A stretch of 64,000 bases of DNA from Xylophilus sp. GOD-11R. GTDB taxonomy: Bacteria > Pseudomonadota > Gammaproteobacteria > Burkholderiales > Burkholderiaceae_C. Positions 45,089-54,197 of the stretch are shown here, piece by piece. Position 1 is the stretch's first letter; every line of letters begins with the position of its first letter. Below the pieces are notes generated by a model, which did no database searches, was not told the DNA's origin, and was given only the letters and a program-made list of their open reading frames with translations. The stretch lies in NCBI RefSeq assembly GCF_033546935.1, contig NZ_CP137854.1, positions 4,836,001-4,900,000 of the forward strand. Reading direction: 5' to 3'. The position numbers and the translations under genes are program-made.

Positions 45089-46323
45089 GTGATCTTCTCG
45101 TTCTGGAAGGAGGCGATGTCCTCGGGCGCGTAGCCGAGTTCGCGCAGGATGGTGTCGTTGTGCTGGCCGAGCGTGGGCGGCGGCGAATCCACCGTCGGCG
45201 CCTGGCCGTCGAGCTTGAAGCCGGTGCGCATCACCTGCACGTCGCGGCCGACGCCGGGTACGTCGTCGAAGTGCGCGACCAGGCCACGGCCGGCGATCTG
45301 CGGATGCGCCAGCGCCTGCGGCACGGTGTAGACCGGCCCGGCCGGCACGCCCGCGTCGTTGAAGAGCTTCCACCACGCATCGGCCGACCGGGCGGCCATG
45401 GCGTCCTCGAGCTCGGCCTTGAGTTCGGCGCGATGCGCCAGCCGCCCCTGGCGTTCGGCGAAGCGCGGGTCGCTCGCCAGCGCGGGCCGGCCGACCACGC
45501 GGCAGACGGCTTCGTACTGTTCCTGCTTGTTGGCGGCGATGTTGAGCAGGCCATCGCCGGTGCGAAAGCTGCCCGAAGGGCTGGCGGTGACGTTGTCGTT
45601 GCCCATCGGCCGGGGTTCTCGCCCGGCGACCAGGTGATTGGACACCGCCCAGCCCATGGTCGCCATGGCGGCTTCGAGCATGGACACGTCGATGAAACTG
45701 CCGCCGGTGCGGTGGCGGTCCGCCAGCGCGCCCGCCACCGCCATGGCCGCGGTGAGTCCGCCGATGGTGTCGGCCACCGGAAAGCCGACGCGGTAGGGCG
45801 CGTTTTCGGGCGCGCCGGTGATGCTCATCATCCCGGACATGCCCTGAATGATCTGGTCGTAGGCCGGCAGGTCGCGCAGCGGGCCGTCCTGGCCGAAGCC
45901 GGAGATGGCGCAGTAGATGAGCCGGGGCTGCGACTCCAGCAGGCTTTCGTAGCCCAGGCCGAGGCGCTGCATCACGCCGGGGCGGAAGTTCTCGACCAGC
46001 ACGTCGGCCGTGGCGACCAGGCGGCGGAAGATCTCCTTGCCGCGCGGCTGCTTCAGGTCGAGCGTGATGGAGCGCTTGCCCGGGTTCTGCGCCAGGAAGG
46101 AGGCGCCCATGTGGGCGCGGTTGAGCTCGGCGTCGGCCCCGAGCTGGCGGGCCAGGTCGCCGCCGTGGCGGGCCTCGACCTTGATGACATCGGCGCCCAT
46201 GTGGGCCAGCTGGTGGCAGGCGAAGGGGCCGGCGAGCACGTTGGTCAGGTCGAGCACCCGCACGCCGCGCAGCGGGCGGGTGGGTGCGGCGGTGGCGGTG
46301 TCGGGGGAAGCGCTGGTCGTCAT
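45085..46323 (-). CDS. CaiB/BaiF family CoA-transferase
   Basis: 412 residues, full-length class III CoA-transferase. It begins with LRGVRVLDLTNVLAGPFACHQLAHMGADVIKVE, has the nucleophilic Asp156 in LRDLPAYDQIIQGMSG, and ENFRPGVMQRLGLGYESLL and the AAMAVAGALADRHRTGGSFIDVSMLEA blocks. It moves CoA between carboxylic acids through an aspartyl-CoA anhydride. Coupled to citryl-CoA lyase downstream and preceded by a Bug receptor, it probably activates the acid taken up. The donor and acceptor are unknown. Confidence 0.93.
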   Translation of the reverse strand: MTTSASPDTATAAPTRPLRGVRVLDLTNVLAGPFACHQLAHMGADVIKVEARHGGDLARQLGADAELNRAHMGASFLAQNPGKRSITLDLKQPRGKEIFRRLVATADVLVENFRPGVMQRLGLGYESLLESQPRLIYCAISGFGQDGPLRDLPAYDQIIQGMSGMMSITGAPENAPYRVGFPVADTIGGLTAAMAVAGALADRHRTGGSFIDVSMLEAAMATMGWAVSNHLVAGREPRPMGNDNVTASPSGSFRTGDGLLNIAANKQEQYEAVCRVVGRPALASDPRFAERQGRLAHRAELKAELEDAMAARSADAWWKLFNDAGVPAGPVYTVPQALAHPQIAGRGLVAHFDDVPGVGRDVQVMRTGFKLDGQAPTVDSPPPTLGQHNDTILRELGYAPEDIASFQNEKIT

Positions 46324-46327
46324 GTCC

Positions 46328-47308
46328 TTAGTCTGCCTTGGCGCCGGAGGCCTTCACCGCCGCGCCCCAGCGCGGGGTTTCGCTCTTGATGAGCGCGCCC
46401 AGTTCGGCCGGCGTGCCGCCGCGCACCGTCGTGCCTTCTTCCTGCATGCGGGCGATGAGCGCCGGCTTCTTCAGCGCGGTGTTGACCGCCGTGTTGATCT
46501 GCTGCACCACCACGTCGGGCGTGCCGGCGGGCGCCACCAGCGCCTTCCAGTCCTCGGCGACGAAGCCGGCGTAGCCCGATTCGGCCACGGTCGGCACGTC
46601 AGGCAAGGCGGCGATGCGCTGGGCGGAGGTGACCGCCAGCGCGCGCAGCTTGCCGCCCTTGATCATGGGAATCACGCTCGGCGGCGTGGCGATGTAGAGA
46701 TCGGTCACGCCGCCGATCAGGTCGGTGATGGCGGGGCCGGCGCCCTTGTAGGGCACGTGCGTCATCTGGATGCCGGCGCGGCGGGCGAACATTTCACCGG
46801 CGATGTGGCCGACGGTGCCGGTACCGGGCGACGCCATGTTGAGCGGCTGACCGGCGGCGCGGGCTTTGAGGTCGGCCACGGTCTTCAGCGGCGAATCGGC
46901 GCGCACCACGATCACCACCGGCTGCGTGGCCAGCAGGGCGACGGGAGCGAAGTCCTTCAGCGGATCGAAGGGCAGCTTCGAATACAGGCTCGGGTTGATG
47001 GCCAGGTTGGCCGTTTGCCCGGTGCCCAGGGTGTAGCCGTCGGCCTTGGCCTTGGCGACCATGTCCAGGCCGATGTTGCCGCCTGCGCCGGGGCGGTTGT
47101 CGATCACGAAATTCCACTGCGTGGCCTGGGTGACGTCGTTCATCACCAGCCGGGTCAGCACGTCGGTGCCGCCGGCGGGCGGGAAGGGCACGACCAGACG
47201 GATCGGCTGGCCGGGGAAGGCGGACTCGGCGCCGGCAGGCGCGACGGCGGTGACAAGCGCTGCGGCCAGCGCGCAAAGGACGGAGGAGCGAAGGGTCGGC
47301 AAAGGCAT
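46328..47308 (-). CDS. Bug family tripartite tricarboxylate transporter substrate-binding protein
   Basis: 326 residues. The signal peptide (MPLPTLRSSVLCALAAALVTAVAPAGA) precedes FPGQPIRLVVPFPPAGGTDVLTRLV, the family ligand-loop pattern, with VIDNRPGAGGNIG and HVPYKGAGPAI. A periplasmic receptor for a carboxylate. It is the first gene of the operon with the CoA-transferase (4 bases) and citryl-CoA lyase, so a tricarboxylate such as citrate or a close analogue is a strong candidate ligand. No TctAB genes are nearby. Divergent from the IclR regulator. Confidence 0.93.
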   Translation of the reverse strand: MPLPTLRSSVLCALAAALVTAVAPAGAESAFPGQPIRLVVPFPPAGGTDVLTRLVMNDVTQATQWNFVIDNRPGAGGNIGLDMVAKAKADGYTLGTGQTANLAINPSLYSKLPFDPLKDFAPVALLATQPVVIVVRADSPLKTVADLKARAAGQPLNMASPGTGTVGHIAGEMFARRAGIQMTHVPYKGAGPAITDLIGGVTDLYIATPPSVIPMIKGGKLRALAVTSAQRIAALPDVPTVAESGYAGFVAEDWKALVAPAGTPDVVVQQINTAVNTALKKPALIARMQEEGTTVRGGTPAELGALIKSETPRWGAAVKASGAKAD

Positions 47309-47335
47309 GGAAGTTGTCTCGAAATAATTTCAAAG

Positions 47336-47360
47336 ATAGAACGCTATTCGATCTATGCTA
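47336..47360. promoter_or_regulatory. Candidate IclR operator between divergent genes
   Basis: ATAG-AACG-CTAT palindrome (47336-47347) followed by a second CTAT (47353-47356) in the 108-base region between the Bug operon and iclR-type gene. IclR proteins bind such inverted repeats near divergent promoters. Weak evidence. Confidence 0.35.
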
Positions 47361-47416
47361 TTTGTCGACTTGCAGAATGTCAATTTCCGCCGACTTTCCT
47401 TCGTCTCTTCGCCCCG

Positions 47417-48160
47417 ATGCCCAAACGCCCCGCCGTCCCCGCGCTTGCCGACCAGAACGCCGCCGAAGGTGGCATCGCCACGCTCGACCGCGCCCTGTCG
47501 CTGCTCGCCTGTTTCAGCGCCGCCCAGCCGGTGCTGACGCTGGCCGAACTCGCCGGCCGTACCCGCATCAGCAAGAGCACCATCCTGCGCATGCTGGCCT
47601 CGCTCGCCCATGCGCACCTGGCGCAGCGCCTGCCCGACGGCCGCTGGACGGTCGGCGCCGAAGTCGAGCGATTGCACCGGGTGTTCGCGGCCTCCTTCTC
47701 GCTCGAAGACGTGGTGATGCCGGCCTTGCAGGCGCTGGTCGACGCCACGCACGAAAGCGCGGCCTATTACGTGCCGCACGGCCAGCAGCGCCTGTGCCTC
47801 TACCGCATCGAGTCGCCCCGGCCGGTGCGCGACAACCTCAAGCCGGGCGACCTGCTACCCATGGACCGTGGCGCCGGCGGCCGGGTGCTGCAGGCCTATG
47901 CCGACGACGCGTCGCAGCTCGACGAGGCCCTGCGCGCGCGCATCCGCAAGGAGCAGCTGGTCGTGCTCATCGGCGACCGGGTGCCCGAGCTCGCGGGGCT
48001 GGCCGCGCCGGTCTTCGGGCCGGACGGCGCGCTCGCCGGCGCCGTCACGCTGACGATGCCGTCCAACCGTCTCGACCACGACCACGCGCCGCCGGTGCAG
48101 GCCGCCGGCCGCGCCATCACCCAGGGGCTGGGCGGGCGCTATCCGGCGCCGGGCCATTGA
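47417..48160 (+). CDS. IclR family transcriptional regulator
   Basis: 247 residues. The winged HTH (about 18-75) reads GIATLDRALSLLACFSAAQPVLTLAELAGRTRISKSTILRMLASL, and the effector domain (about 85-240) has YYVPHGQQRLCLYRIES and GRVLQAY with ELAGLAAPVFGPDGALAGAVTLT. Divergent from the Bug/CoA-transferase/citryl-CoA lyase operon over 108 bases, so it most likely controls those genes in response to the substrate or a CoA derivative. ATG 47417 follows a weak ribosome site. Confidence 0.92.
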   Translation: MPKRPAVPALADQNAAEGGIATLDRALSLLACFSAAQPVLTLAELAGRTRISKSTILRMLASLAHAHLAQRLPDGRWTVGAEVERLHRVFAASFSLEDVVMPALQALVDATHESAAYYVPHGQQRLCLYRIESPRPVRDNLKPGDLLPMDRGAGGRVLQAYADDASQLDEALRARIRKEQLVVLIGDRVPELAGLAAPVFGPDGALAGAVTLTMPSNRLDHDHAPPVQAAGRAITQGLGGRYPAPGH

Positions 48161-48173
48161 ACCGGGGCGCCCC

Positions 48174-48740
48174 ATGCTCGCCGGCGTCGACTTCGATGCA
48201 TCCGCCGCGGTGGTCGCCGCACAGCTGATCGGCGTCACGCTGCTGGTCGACGGCGTGGGCGGCCGCATCGTCGAGACCGAGGCCTACGACCCGCACGATC
48301 CGGCCTCGCACAGCCACGCCGGCCCCACCGATCGCAACCGGGCGATGTTCGGTCCGCCGGGACATGCCTATGTCTATCGCTCCTACGGCATTCACTGGTG
48401 CCTCAATCTTGTCTGCGGTCCGGCGGGGCACGGCGCGGCGGTGTTGATCCGGGCGATCGAGCCCGTCGCCGGCCTGGACCGCATGCGTGAGCGGCGCGGC
48501 TTGCAGGAGGCACGGCTTCTTTGCGCCGGCCCGGGTCGTGTCGGCCAGGCCTTGGGCATCGACCGCCGGCTCGACGGCCGATCGCTCGCCGAGCCGCCCT
48601 TCGAATTGCGGCCCCGGCCCGTGGGCGAGACCGTCATGCTGTTGTCTGGCCCGCGCATCGGCATCAGCCGCGCGGTCGATGTTCCCTGGCGTTTCGGCGA
48701 AGCCGGATCGCGCCATCTGAGCCGGCCATTTCGCACATGA
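48174..48740 (+). CDS. DNA-3-methyladenine glycosylase (AAG/MPG family)
   Basis: 188 residues. VETEAYDPHDPASHSHAGPTDRNRAMFGPPGHAYVYRSYGIHWCLNLVC holds the whole catalytic pocket, with the general base Glu36 and the intercalating Tyr38, plus the C-terminal GPRIGISRAVDVPWRFG. The enzyme flips out and removes alkylated purines such as 3-methyladenine and hypoxanthine, in base excision repair. Starts 13 bases after the iclR-type gene and may be transcribed with it. Confidence 0.95.
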   Translation: MLAGVDFDASAAVVAAQLIGVTLLVDGVGGRIVETEAYDPHDPASHSHAGPTDRNRAMFGPPGHAYVYRSYGIHWCLNLVCGPAGHGAAVLIRAIEPVAGLDRMRERRGLQEARLLCAGPGRVGQALGIDRRLDGRSLAEPPFELRPRPVGETVMLLSGPRIGISRAVDVPWRFGEAGSRHLSRPFRT

Positions 48741-48886
48741 CAGGCCGGGAATAACCCCCGCCTCCCCCGTCAAGTAACAAAAAGATTAAAGAAATCGGTC
48801 CGAAGGTGCGATAAAGATGCCAGGACTGGACACGTGCCCATACACGCCGTGCCGGAAATGGTTCCAAGCAGCACCAAGGGCGGACG

Positions 48887-49486
48887 ATGAGCGATGCGAT
48901 TCGGGAGAAGACAGGCTGGACAGGCGGAGTGCGAGCCGCGCTGTGCGGCACCGCCCTGGCGTTGGTCGCCGCCGGCGGCCAGACCGCCACGCTGAGCGGC
49001 AACCTCGTCGCCTCGCTGACCCTGACCGCCAGCTGCATCGTGGTGGGCGCACCCGGCTCCACCGGCGGCATCAACCTCGGCACCCTCACTTTCACCTCGC
49101 AGCCCAGCACCTTCACCGGCACGATCAATGCGATCCCGGTCGCCGGCGTGAGCGGCGGCGGCGCCACCCAGCTGCTTTGCTCGCCCGACGTGAGCGGGTT
49201 GTCCATCTCCATCGACGGCGGCAGCAACGCCGGCCAGGGCGCCGCCGTGGGCGTTGGCACCCGCGCCATGCGCAACGGCACGGCCTTCATTCCCTACGAG
49301 ATCTTTCAGGACGTCGGCCATACCGTGGCCTATCCCGTCGGCACGGCGCTCACCACCGGTTTCAGCATCCCGGCCAACGGCGCGGCGATCAACCTGCCGA
49401 TCTTCGGCCAGGTCAACAAGACCAGCGCGTCGGCGCTGCCCTCCGGCACCTATACCGACACCCTGGTGGTGACCCTGACCTTCTGA
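48887..49486 (+). CDS. Spore coat U (SCPU) domain pilin subunit, Csu-type fimbria
   Basis: 199 residues. A signal peptide (about 1-34) is followed by an SCPU domain: SLTLTASCIVVGAP with the first Cys, INLGTLTFTSQP, TQLLCSPDVSGLSISIDGGSN with the second Cys, and a C-terminal YTDTLVVTLTF strand. Such proteins are donor-strand-exchanged subunits of archaic chaperone-usher pili (CsuA/B, A, B). It is the first of five tightly packed genes. Before it, 146 bases hold the likely promoter, including an AT-rich stretch near 48775-48795. Confidence 0.87.
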   Translation: MSDAIREKTGWTGGVRAALCGTALALVAAGGQTATLSGNLVASLTLTASCIVVGAPGSTGGINLGTLTFTSQPSTFTGTINAIPVAGVSGGGATQLLCSPDVSGLSISIDGGSNAGQGAAVGVGTRAMRNGTAFIPYEIFQDVGHTVAYPVGTALTTGFSIPANGAAINLPIFGQVNKTSASALPSGTYTDTLVVTLTF

Positions 49487-49493
49487 CCCACCG

Positions 49494-50042
49494 ATGCTCC
49501 AGCCTTCCGTGACGCTTCGCCGCACGGCAGCCCTTCTTCTGGGGCTGCTGCCGGCGCTGTACGGCGTGCCGGCGGCCACCATCCCGACCAGCCCCACCTT
49601 CTCGGTCGGCGCCACGGTGCAGAACGGCTGCCTGGTGGTGGGCAACCCGGGCCAGACCACCGGCCTGGTCTTCGGCCAGATCGGCTTCGGTGCTTTTTCC
49701 GCACTGTCCGCAGGCCTGCAGACCGCCGCGCTCGGCCCCTCGGGCGGCAGCCAGGCCTTGCTGCAGTGCACTGCCGGCACCACGGTGCAACTCTCCATCG
49801 ACGGTGGCCTGCATGCGGTGGGACTGCAGCGGCGCCTGGCCAACGGCAACGGCTTCTTCGTGCCCTATGCGCTCACGCTGACCAACATCGGCAACCTGCC
49901 TGTGCTGCCCAACGTGCCGGTCGGCATCGCGCTGGGCGCCACGCCGCAGGCGCTGCCGCTGCAGGGCACCGTGCTGTTGCCGGGCCTGGGGCTGGCGGCG
50001 GGCATCTACACCGATACCGTGCAGGTGACCGTATCGTGGTGA
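49494..50042 (+). CDS. SCPU-domain pilin subunit, Csu-type fimbria
   Basis: 182 residues. Signal peptide (about 1-28) then FSVGATVQNGCLVVGNP, LVFGQIGFGAFS, ALLQCTAGTTVQLSIDGGLH, and the C-terminal donor-type strand GIYTDTVQVTVSW. It is 7 bases downstream of the first SCPU gene and has the same domain plan with different loops. It is a second subunit of the pilus, either minor or basal. Its stop overlaps the chaperone GTG start. Confidence 0.87.
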   Translation: MLQPSVTLRRTAALLLGLLPALYGVPAATIPTSPTFSVGATVQNGCLVVGNPGQTTGLVFGQIGFGAFSALSAGLQTAALGPSGGSQALLQCTAGTTVQLSIDGGLHAVGLQRRLANGNGFFVPYALTLTNIGNLPVLPNVPVGIALGATPQALPLQGTVLLPGLGLAAGIYTDTVQVTVSW

Positions 50043-50830
50043 ACCTGTCCGGCCTTTCACGCCTGGCCCGCAGATTCGCATCGTCGGCTCTCGCGGTGAC
50101 CATGGTGGCGGCGCAGGCCGGCACGCCGCTGCTCATCTGGCCGATCGACCCGGTCATCGCCCCCGACCAACAGGCCGCCGCGCTCTGGCTGGAGAACCAC
50201 GGCGCCGAACCCGCCGTGCTGCAGGTGCGCATCTTCGACTGGCAACAATCCGAAGCCGGCGAGGACTACCAGCCCCAGCAGGCCGTGGTGCCCAGCCCGC
50301 CCATCGCCACCATCGCGCCCGGCGCCAGGCAGCTGGTGCGCCTGATCGCCACCCGCCCCGCCACACCCGGCGTGGAGCAGCCCTACCGCATCTTCATCGA
50401 CGAGCTGCCCACGCCCGCCTCGCAGGAGGCCGAGCGCCGCGAAGGCGCATCGGTAAAACTGCAGCTGCGCTACGCGGTGCCCTTGTTCGTCTACGGCGCC
50501 GGCGCGGTCGCGCCGCAGAGCCGCACACGCGACGGCTTCGGCGGCCCCGACCGCCGCGCGCTCGAACCCGCGCTCGACTGGTCCGTCGGCGGCGACAGCG
50601 CCAAGCCGATGCTGGTGCTGCGCAACAGCGGCGCGGCGCATGCCCGCGTGACCGCCGTGGCCTGGTCCACGCCGGACGGCCGCACCGAGTCCATCAACCC
50701 CGGCCTGCTCGGCTACGTGCTGGCCGGCCGAACGATGCGTTTCCCGATCGCCCGGCCGCTGCCCCGCAACGCGACACTGCGCGCCCAACTCAACGGGCTG
50801 CCCGCCGACATCCGCCGTGCCACGGACTGA
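50039..50830 (+). CDS. Periplasmic pilus chaperone (CsuC-like)
   Basis: 263 residues. It starts at GTG 50039, overlapping the previous stop by four bases (GTGA); this gives a signal peptide (LARRFASSALAVTMVAAQAG). The first Ig-like domain has LLIWPIDPVIAPDQQAAALWLENHG, VLQVRIFDWQQ and the IFIDELP and RLIATRP blocks where the chaperone binds subunit ends; the second domain has SKPMLVLRNSGAAHARVTA-like beta-strands. It delivers subunits to the usher by donor-strand complementation. The last 14 bases overlap the usher start. Confidence 0.9.
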   Translation: MNLSGLSRLARRFASSALAVTMVAAQAGTPLLIWPIDPVIAPDQQAAALWLENHGAEPAVLQVRIFDWQQSEAGEDYQPQQAVVPSPPIATIAPGARQLVRLIATRPATPGVEQPYRIFIDELPTPASQEAERREGASVKLQLRYAVPLFVYGAGAVAPQSRTRDGFGGPDRRALEPALDWSVGGDSAKPMLVLRNSGAAHARVTAVAWSTPDGRTESINPGLLGYVLAGRTMRFPIARPLPRNATLRAQLNGLPADIRRATD

Positions 50831-53168
50831 CCGTGCACGCCGCCGCCGTCATGCCGCCCCGGTCATCGCCGTGTGCATCTGCCTTCCCCGACTGCTCTCG
50901 GCCGGCACGCCGCCGCCGCTGCAACTGGCCGACGCCAACGGGCCGGTGCCGCTCTACCTGGAGCTGGTGGTCAATGGCCGTGCCAGCGGCGAGGTGGTGG
51001 AGGTGACCCAGCGCGGCCCGCACTACGAAGTCGACGCCTCGGTGCTGCGCCGCCTGCACGTGCTGCGCCAGGCCGAAGCCAGCCGGCGCGTGGCGGTCGA
51101 TTCGCTGCCCGGCGTGGGAACCGAATATGACAGCCTCAACCAGCGCCTGCTACTCACCGTGCCGCCCGAATGGCTGCCGGAGCAGCGCCTGGGCGGCATG
51201 GCGCGGCGCCCGCGCGTGGAAGCCATCGCCGGCACCGGCCTGCTGCTGAACTACGACCTCTACAGCACCACCACCCAGGGCCGCTCCACCAACTCGGCCT
51301 GGAGCGAGCTGCGCTGGTTCGGCCCCGAGGGCGTGCTCAGCCACAGCGGCATCCTGCGCCAGGGCGGCTGGAGCGGATCGGCCTACCTGCGCTACGACAC
51401 CCGCTGGAGCCGGCCCGACACCGACGGCGCGGCCGAACGCAACATCGGCGACGTAGTCGTCGGCGCCCTGCCCTGGACCAGCGCGGTGCGGCTCGGCGGC
51501 GTGCAGTGGTCGCGCAACTTCGGGCTGCGGCCCGACCTGGTCACCTACCCGCTGCCGCAGTTCGCCGGCCAGGCGGCCGTACCCTCGGCGGTCGACCTGT
51601 TCGTCAACGGCTACCGCACCGCCAGCCGCAACATCGAGCCCGGGCCGTTCACCTTCAACGAGCTGCCTTTCGTCAGCGGTGCCGGTGCGGCCACCGTCGT
51701 CACCACCGACGCGCTGGGCCGCCAGGTGGCGACCAGCGTGCCGTTCTATGTCAGCACCACGCTGCTGCGGCCGGGGCTCACCGACTATTCGATTTCGCTG
51801 GGCGCGCTGCGCCGCGCCTATGGCCTGCGCAGCTTCGACTACGGCCAGCCGCTGGCCGCCGGCGTGCTGCGGCGCGGCTGGAACGACCACCTCACGCTCG
51901 AAGCGCAGGGCCAGGTCGGTCGTGGCCTGCAGGTGGCGGGCGTCGGTGCGGTGTTCCAGCCCGGCACCTGGGGCACGATGTCGGCATCGCTCAGCCGGGG
52001 CAGCACGCCCATCAATGGCAGCGGCTGGCAGGCCAGCGCCGGCTACCAGTACAACACCCAGCGCGGCGGCTTCAGCTTCCAGCAGATCAACCGCCAGTCG
52101 GGCTATGGCGACGCCTCCACCTACGCCAACGACGGCTATCGCCTCTACCGCCAGCAGCGCCAGATGACCGCCACCATGGCCGTCGGCAGCGGCGCGCTCA
52201 CCGGCGGCTTCGTCGACCTGCGCGGCGGCGGCAACGCGGCCGTGCCGGGCGATGCCCGCAGCCGAGTCGTCTATGCCACCTACACCCGGCCGATCGGCCA
52301 GGCCGCCTACGTCGCGGTGACCGCCGGCCGCACCATCGAGACCGGCGACACCCAGGTGCGGCTGCAGCTCACCTATACGCTCGGCCGCAACACCACCGCC
52401 AACATCGCGGCCGTGCGCAGCGGCGACGACCAGCGTTTCCAGGCGCAGTACCAGCAGAACATTCCCTCCGACGGCGGCTTCGGCTGGAACATCTCGCGCT
52501 CGCTCGGCGAAGGCAGCCGCGACTACAGCCAGGCCGCGCTGCAATACCGCAACCGGCGCATCCTGCTGCAGGGCGGCGTCTACGGCACCGAAGGCAACCT
52601 TGCGCGCTGGGCCGGCGCCAGCGGCTCGCTCGGCTACCTGGACGGCCGGGTCTTCGCCACCAACCGCGTGACCGACGCCTTCGCCGTGGTGGCCACCGGC
52701 CGGCCCGACGTGCCGGTGCGCTTCGACCAGCAACTCATCGGCACCACCGACCGCCACGGCGACCTGCTCGTGCCGCAGGTGCCCGGCTACCTGCTCGGCC
52801 AGTATGCGATCGAGATGCTCGACCTGCCGCCCGACGTGCAGGTGGCCGTGCCCCAACGCGCGGTGGCCGTGCGCGGCGGCACCGGCGCCCTGATCGAGCT
52901 GCCGGTGCGCACCGTCGAGTCGGCCACGCTCTACCTGCTCGACGCCGCCGGCGTGCCGCTGAAGGCCGGCACCGCCTTCCACCATGTCGAGACCGGGCTC
53001 GACAGCGTCGTCGGCTGGGACGGCGTGGCCTACCTGCCGCAGCTGATGCCGGTCAACACCGTCGTCGCGCGGCCGCAGAGCGGCATCTGCCATGCGCGCT
53101 TCGGCGCCGACCAGTACCGCCAGGGCGAACGCAACCTGCGCTGCGTGCCCGGCGCGCCGCCACCATGA
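50817..53168 (+). CDS. Outer-membrane usher (CsuD-like)
   Basis: 783 residues. Signal peptide (about 1-29), an N-terminal periplasmic domain with PLYLELVVNGRASGEVVEV, then the 24-strand barrel (about 120-640), whose marks include ELRWFGPEGVLSHSG, FVNGYRTASRNIEPGPFTFNELPFVSGAGAATVVTTDALGRQV, and a plug-type domain; two C-terminal domains end with RQGERNLRC. It secretes and assembles the pilus subunits at the outer membrane. It overlaps both neighbours, by 14 and 4 bases, showing tight translational coupling. Confidence 0.93.
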   Translation: MPRTDRARRRRHAAPVIAVCICLPRLLSAGTPPPLQLADANGPVPLYLELVVNGRASGEVVEVTQRGPHYEVDASVLRRLHVLRQAEASRRVAVDSLPGVGTEYDSLNQRLLLTVPPEWLPEQRLGGMARRPRVEAIAGTGLLLNYDLYSTTTQGRSTNSAWSELRWFGPEGVLSHSGILRQGGWSGSAYLRYDTRWSRPDTDGAAERNIGDVVVGALPWTSAVRLGGVQWSRNFGLRPDLVTYPLPQFAGQAAVPSAVDLFVNGYRTASRNIEPGPFTFNELPFVSGAGAATVVTTDALGRQVATSVPFYVSTTLLRPGLTDYSISLGALRRAYGLRSFDYGQPLAAGVLRRGWNDHLTLEAQGQVGRGLQVAGVGAVFQPGTWGTMSASLSRGSTPINGSGWQASAGYQYNTQRGGFSFQQINRQSGYGDASTYANDGYRLYRQQRQMTATMAVGSGALTGGFVDLRGGGNAAVPGDARSRVVYATYTRPIGQAAYVAVTAGRTIETGDTQVRLQLTYTLGRNTTANIAAVRSGDDQRFQAQYQQNIPSDGGFGWNISRSLGEGSRDYSQAALQYRNRRILLQGGVYGTEGNLARWAGASGSLGYLDGRVFATNRVTDAFAVVATGRPDVPVRFDQQLIGTTDRHGDLLVPQVPGYLLGQYAIEMLDLPPDVQVAVPQRAVAVRGGTGALIELPVRTVESATLYLLDAAGVPLKAGTAFHHVETGLDSVVGWDGVAYLPQLMPVNTVVARPQSGICHARFGADQYRQGERNLRCVPGAPPP

Positions 53169-54103
53169 AACACGGCATCGCCATCGTCGCGGCGCTGCTG
53201 GCCGGCCTGTGTTCCAGCGCCGGCGCCTGCACCTTCGCCGAGTCCGGCAACTCGCTGGGCAACGTGTCCTCGTTCCTGGTACGCAGCGGTCCGCCGCGCA
53301 CCGGCACCGCCAATGTCGACTTCAACTGCAACGGCGTGCTCCTGGCCCTGGGCAGCGGCGTGCCGACGCTCAGCGCCGCCATCGCCGGGCCGGTCACCGG
53401 GCTGACGCTGAAGAACGGCACCGACAGCATTCCCTACACCATCACCGCCAACAACGGCCAGCCCTACACCAACGGCCAGCTCGTCATCAGCCTCAACGGC
53501 ACGGCCGTGGTCTCGCTGCTCAATGCCAGCTCGGCCCGGGTGCCGTTCAACATCGTCACCGGCACCTCCGCCAACGTGGCCGCCGGCGTCTACAGCGACA
53601 CCCTGACCGTGCTGTGGAACTGGCAGAACATCTGCGAAGGGCTGATCAACGCGCTCAACGTCTGCGTGGGCGTGCCGAGCAGCGGCGTCAACGTGCCGCG
53701 CACGCTCACCGTCAGCATGACGGTCACCAACGACTGCGCGATCAACGCGCCCGACATCCAGTTCGGTGCTGCGCCGCTGCTCACCGCCTTTCCCACCGTC
53801 AGCCAGAACATCGGCCTGCTCTGCACCAAGGGGCTGGTCTACACCGTGGGCCTGTCGACCGGTGCCGACCCGTCCGGCGGCAGGCGCCGCATGTCCTCCG
53901 GCGCCAACCGCCTGCAATACGACATCTTCAAGCCCGACACCACCGTCTGGGGCGCGACCGGCCAGGCGCGGGCCAACGGCATCGGCATCGCCGACGGCCT
54001 GAACACCCAGCTCATGCCCTACACCGCCCGCATCTATACCGACCAGCCCGCGCCCGCAGCGGGCACCTACACCGACAACATCACCGTCGACGTCGGTTTC
54101 TGA
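53165..54103 (+). CDS. Two-domain SCPU tip subunit (CsuE-like)
   Basis: 312 residues. Signal peptide (about 1-21, ending SSAGA) then two SCPU-type halves: the first (about 22-170) has CTFAESGNSLGNVSSFLV, FNCNGVLLALG and AGVYSDTLTVLWNW; the second (about 175-312) has TVTNDCAINAPDIQFGAAPL, LLCTKGLVYTVGLSTGADP and AGTYTDNITVDVGF. A two-domain build is that of tip adhesins of archaic Csu pili. Its start overlaps the usher stop (ATGA). It ends the operon; no terminator is obvious. Confidence 0.87.
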   Translation: MKHGIAIVAALLAGLCSSAGACTFAESGNSLGNVSSFLVRSGPPRTGTANVDFNCNGVLLALGSGVPTLSAAIAGPVTGLTLKNGTDSIPYTITANNGQPYTNGQLVISLNGTAVVSLLNASSARVPFNIVTGTSANVAAGVYSDTLTVLWNWQNICEGLINALNVCVGVPSSGVNVPRTLTVSMTVTNDCAINAPDIQFGAAPLLTAFPTVSQNIGLLCTKGLVYTVGLSTGADPSGGRRRMSSGANRLQYDIFKPDTTVWGATGQARANGIGIADGLNTQLMPYTARIYTDQPAPAAGTYTDNITVDVGF

Positions 54104-54197
54104 TCGAGCGTTTCGGGAAGGCAACAAGTAGTACCCAGGCGGCCAACAGGGCGGGCAAACCGGGTAGGCTGGCACGTCCGTCGTCCAGCCGCCCACG

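Noticed and set aside
51150..53093. 647-codon open frame opposite the usher
   Set aside because: Antisense to the usher with shadow composition.
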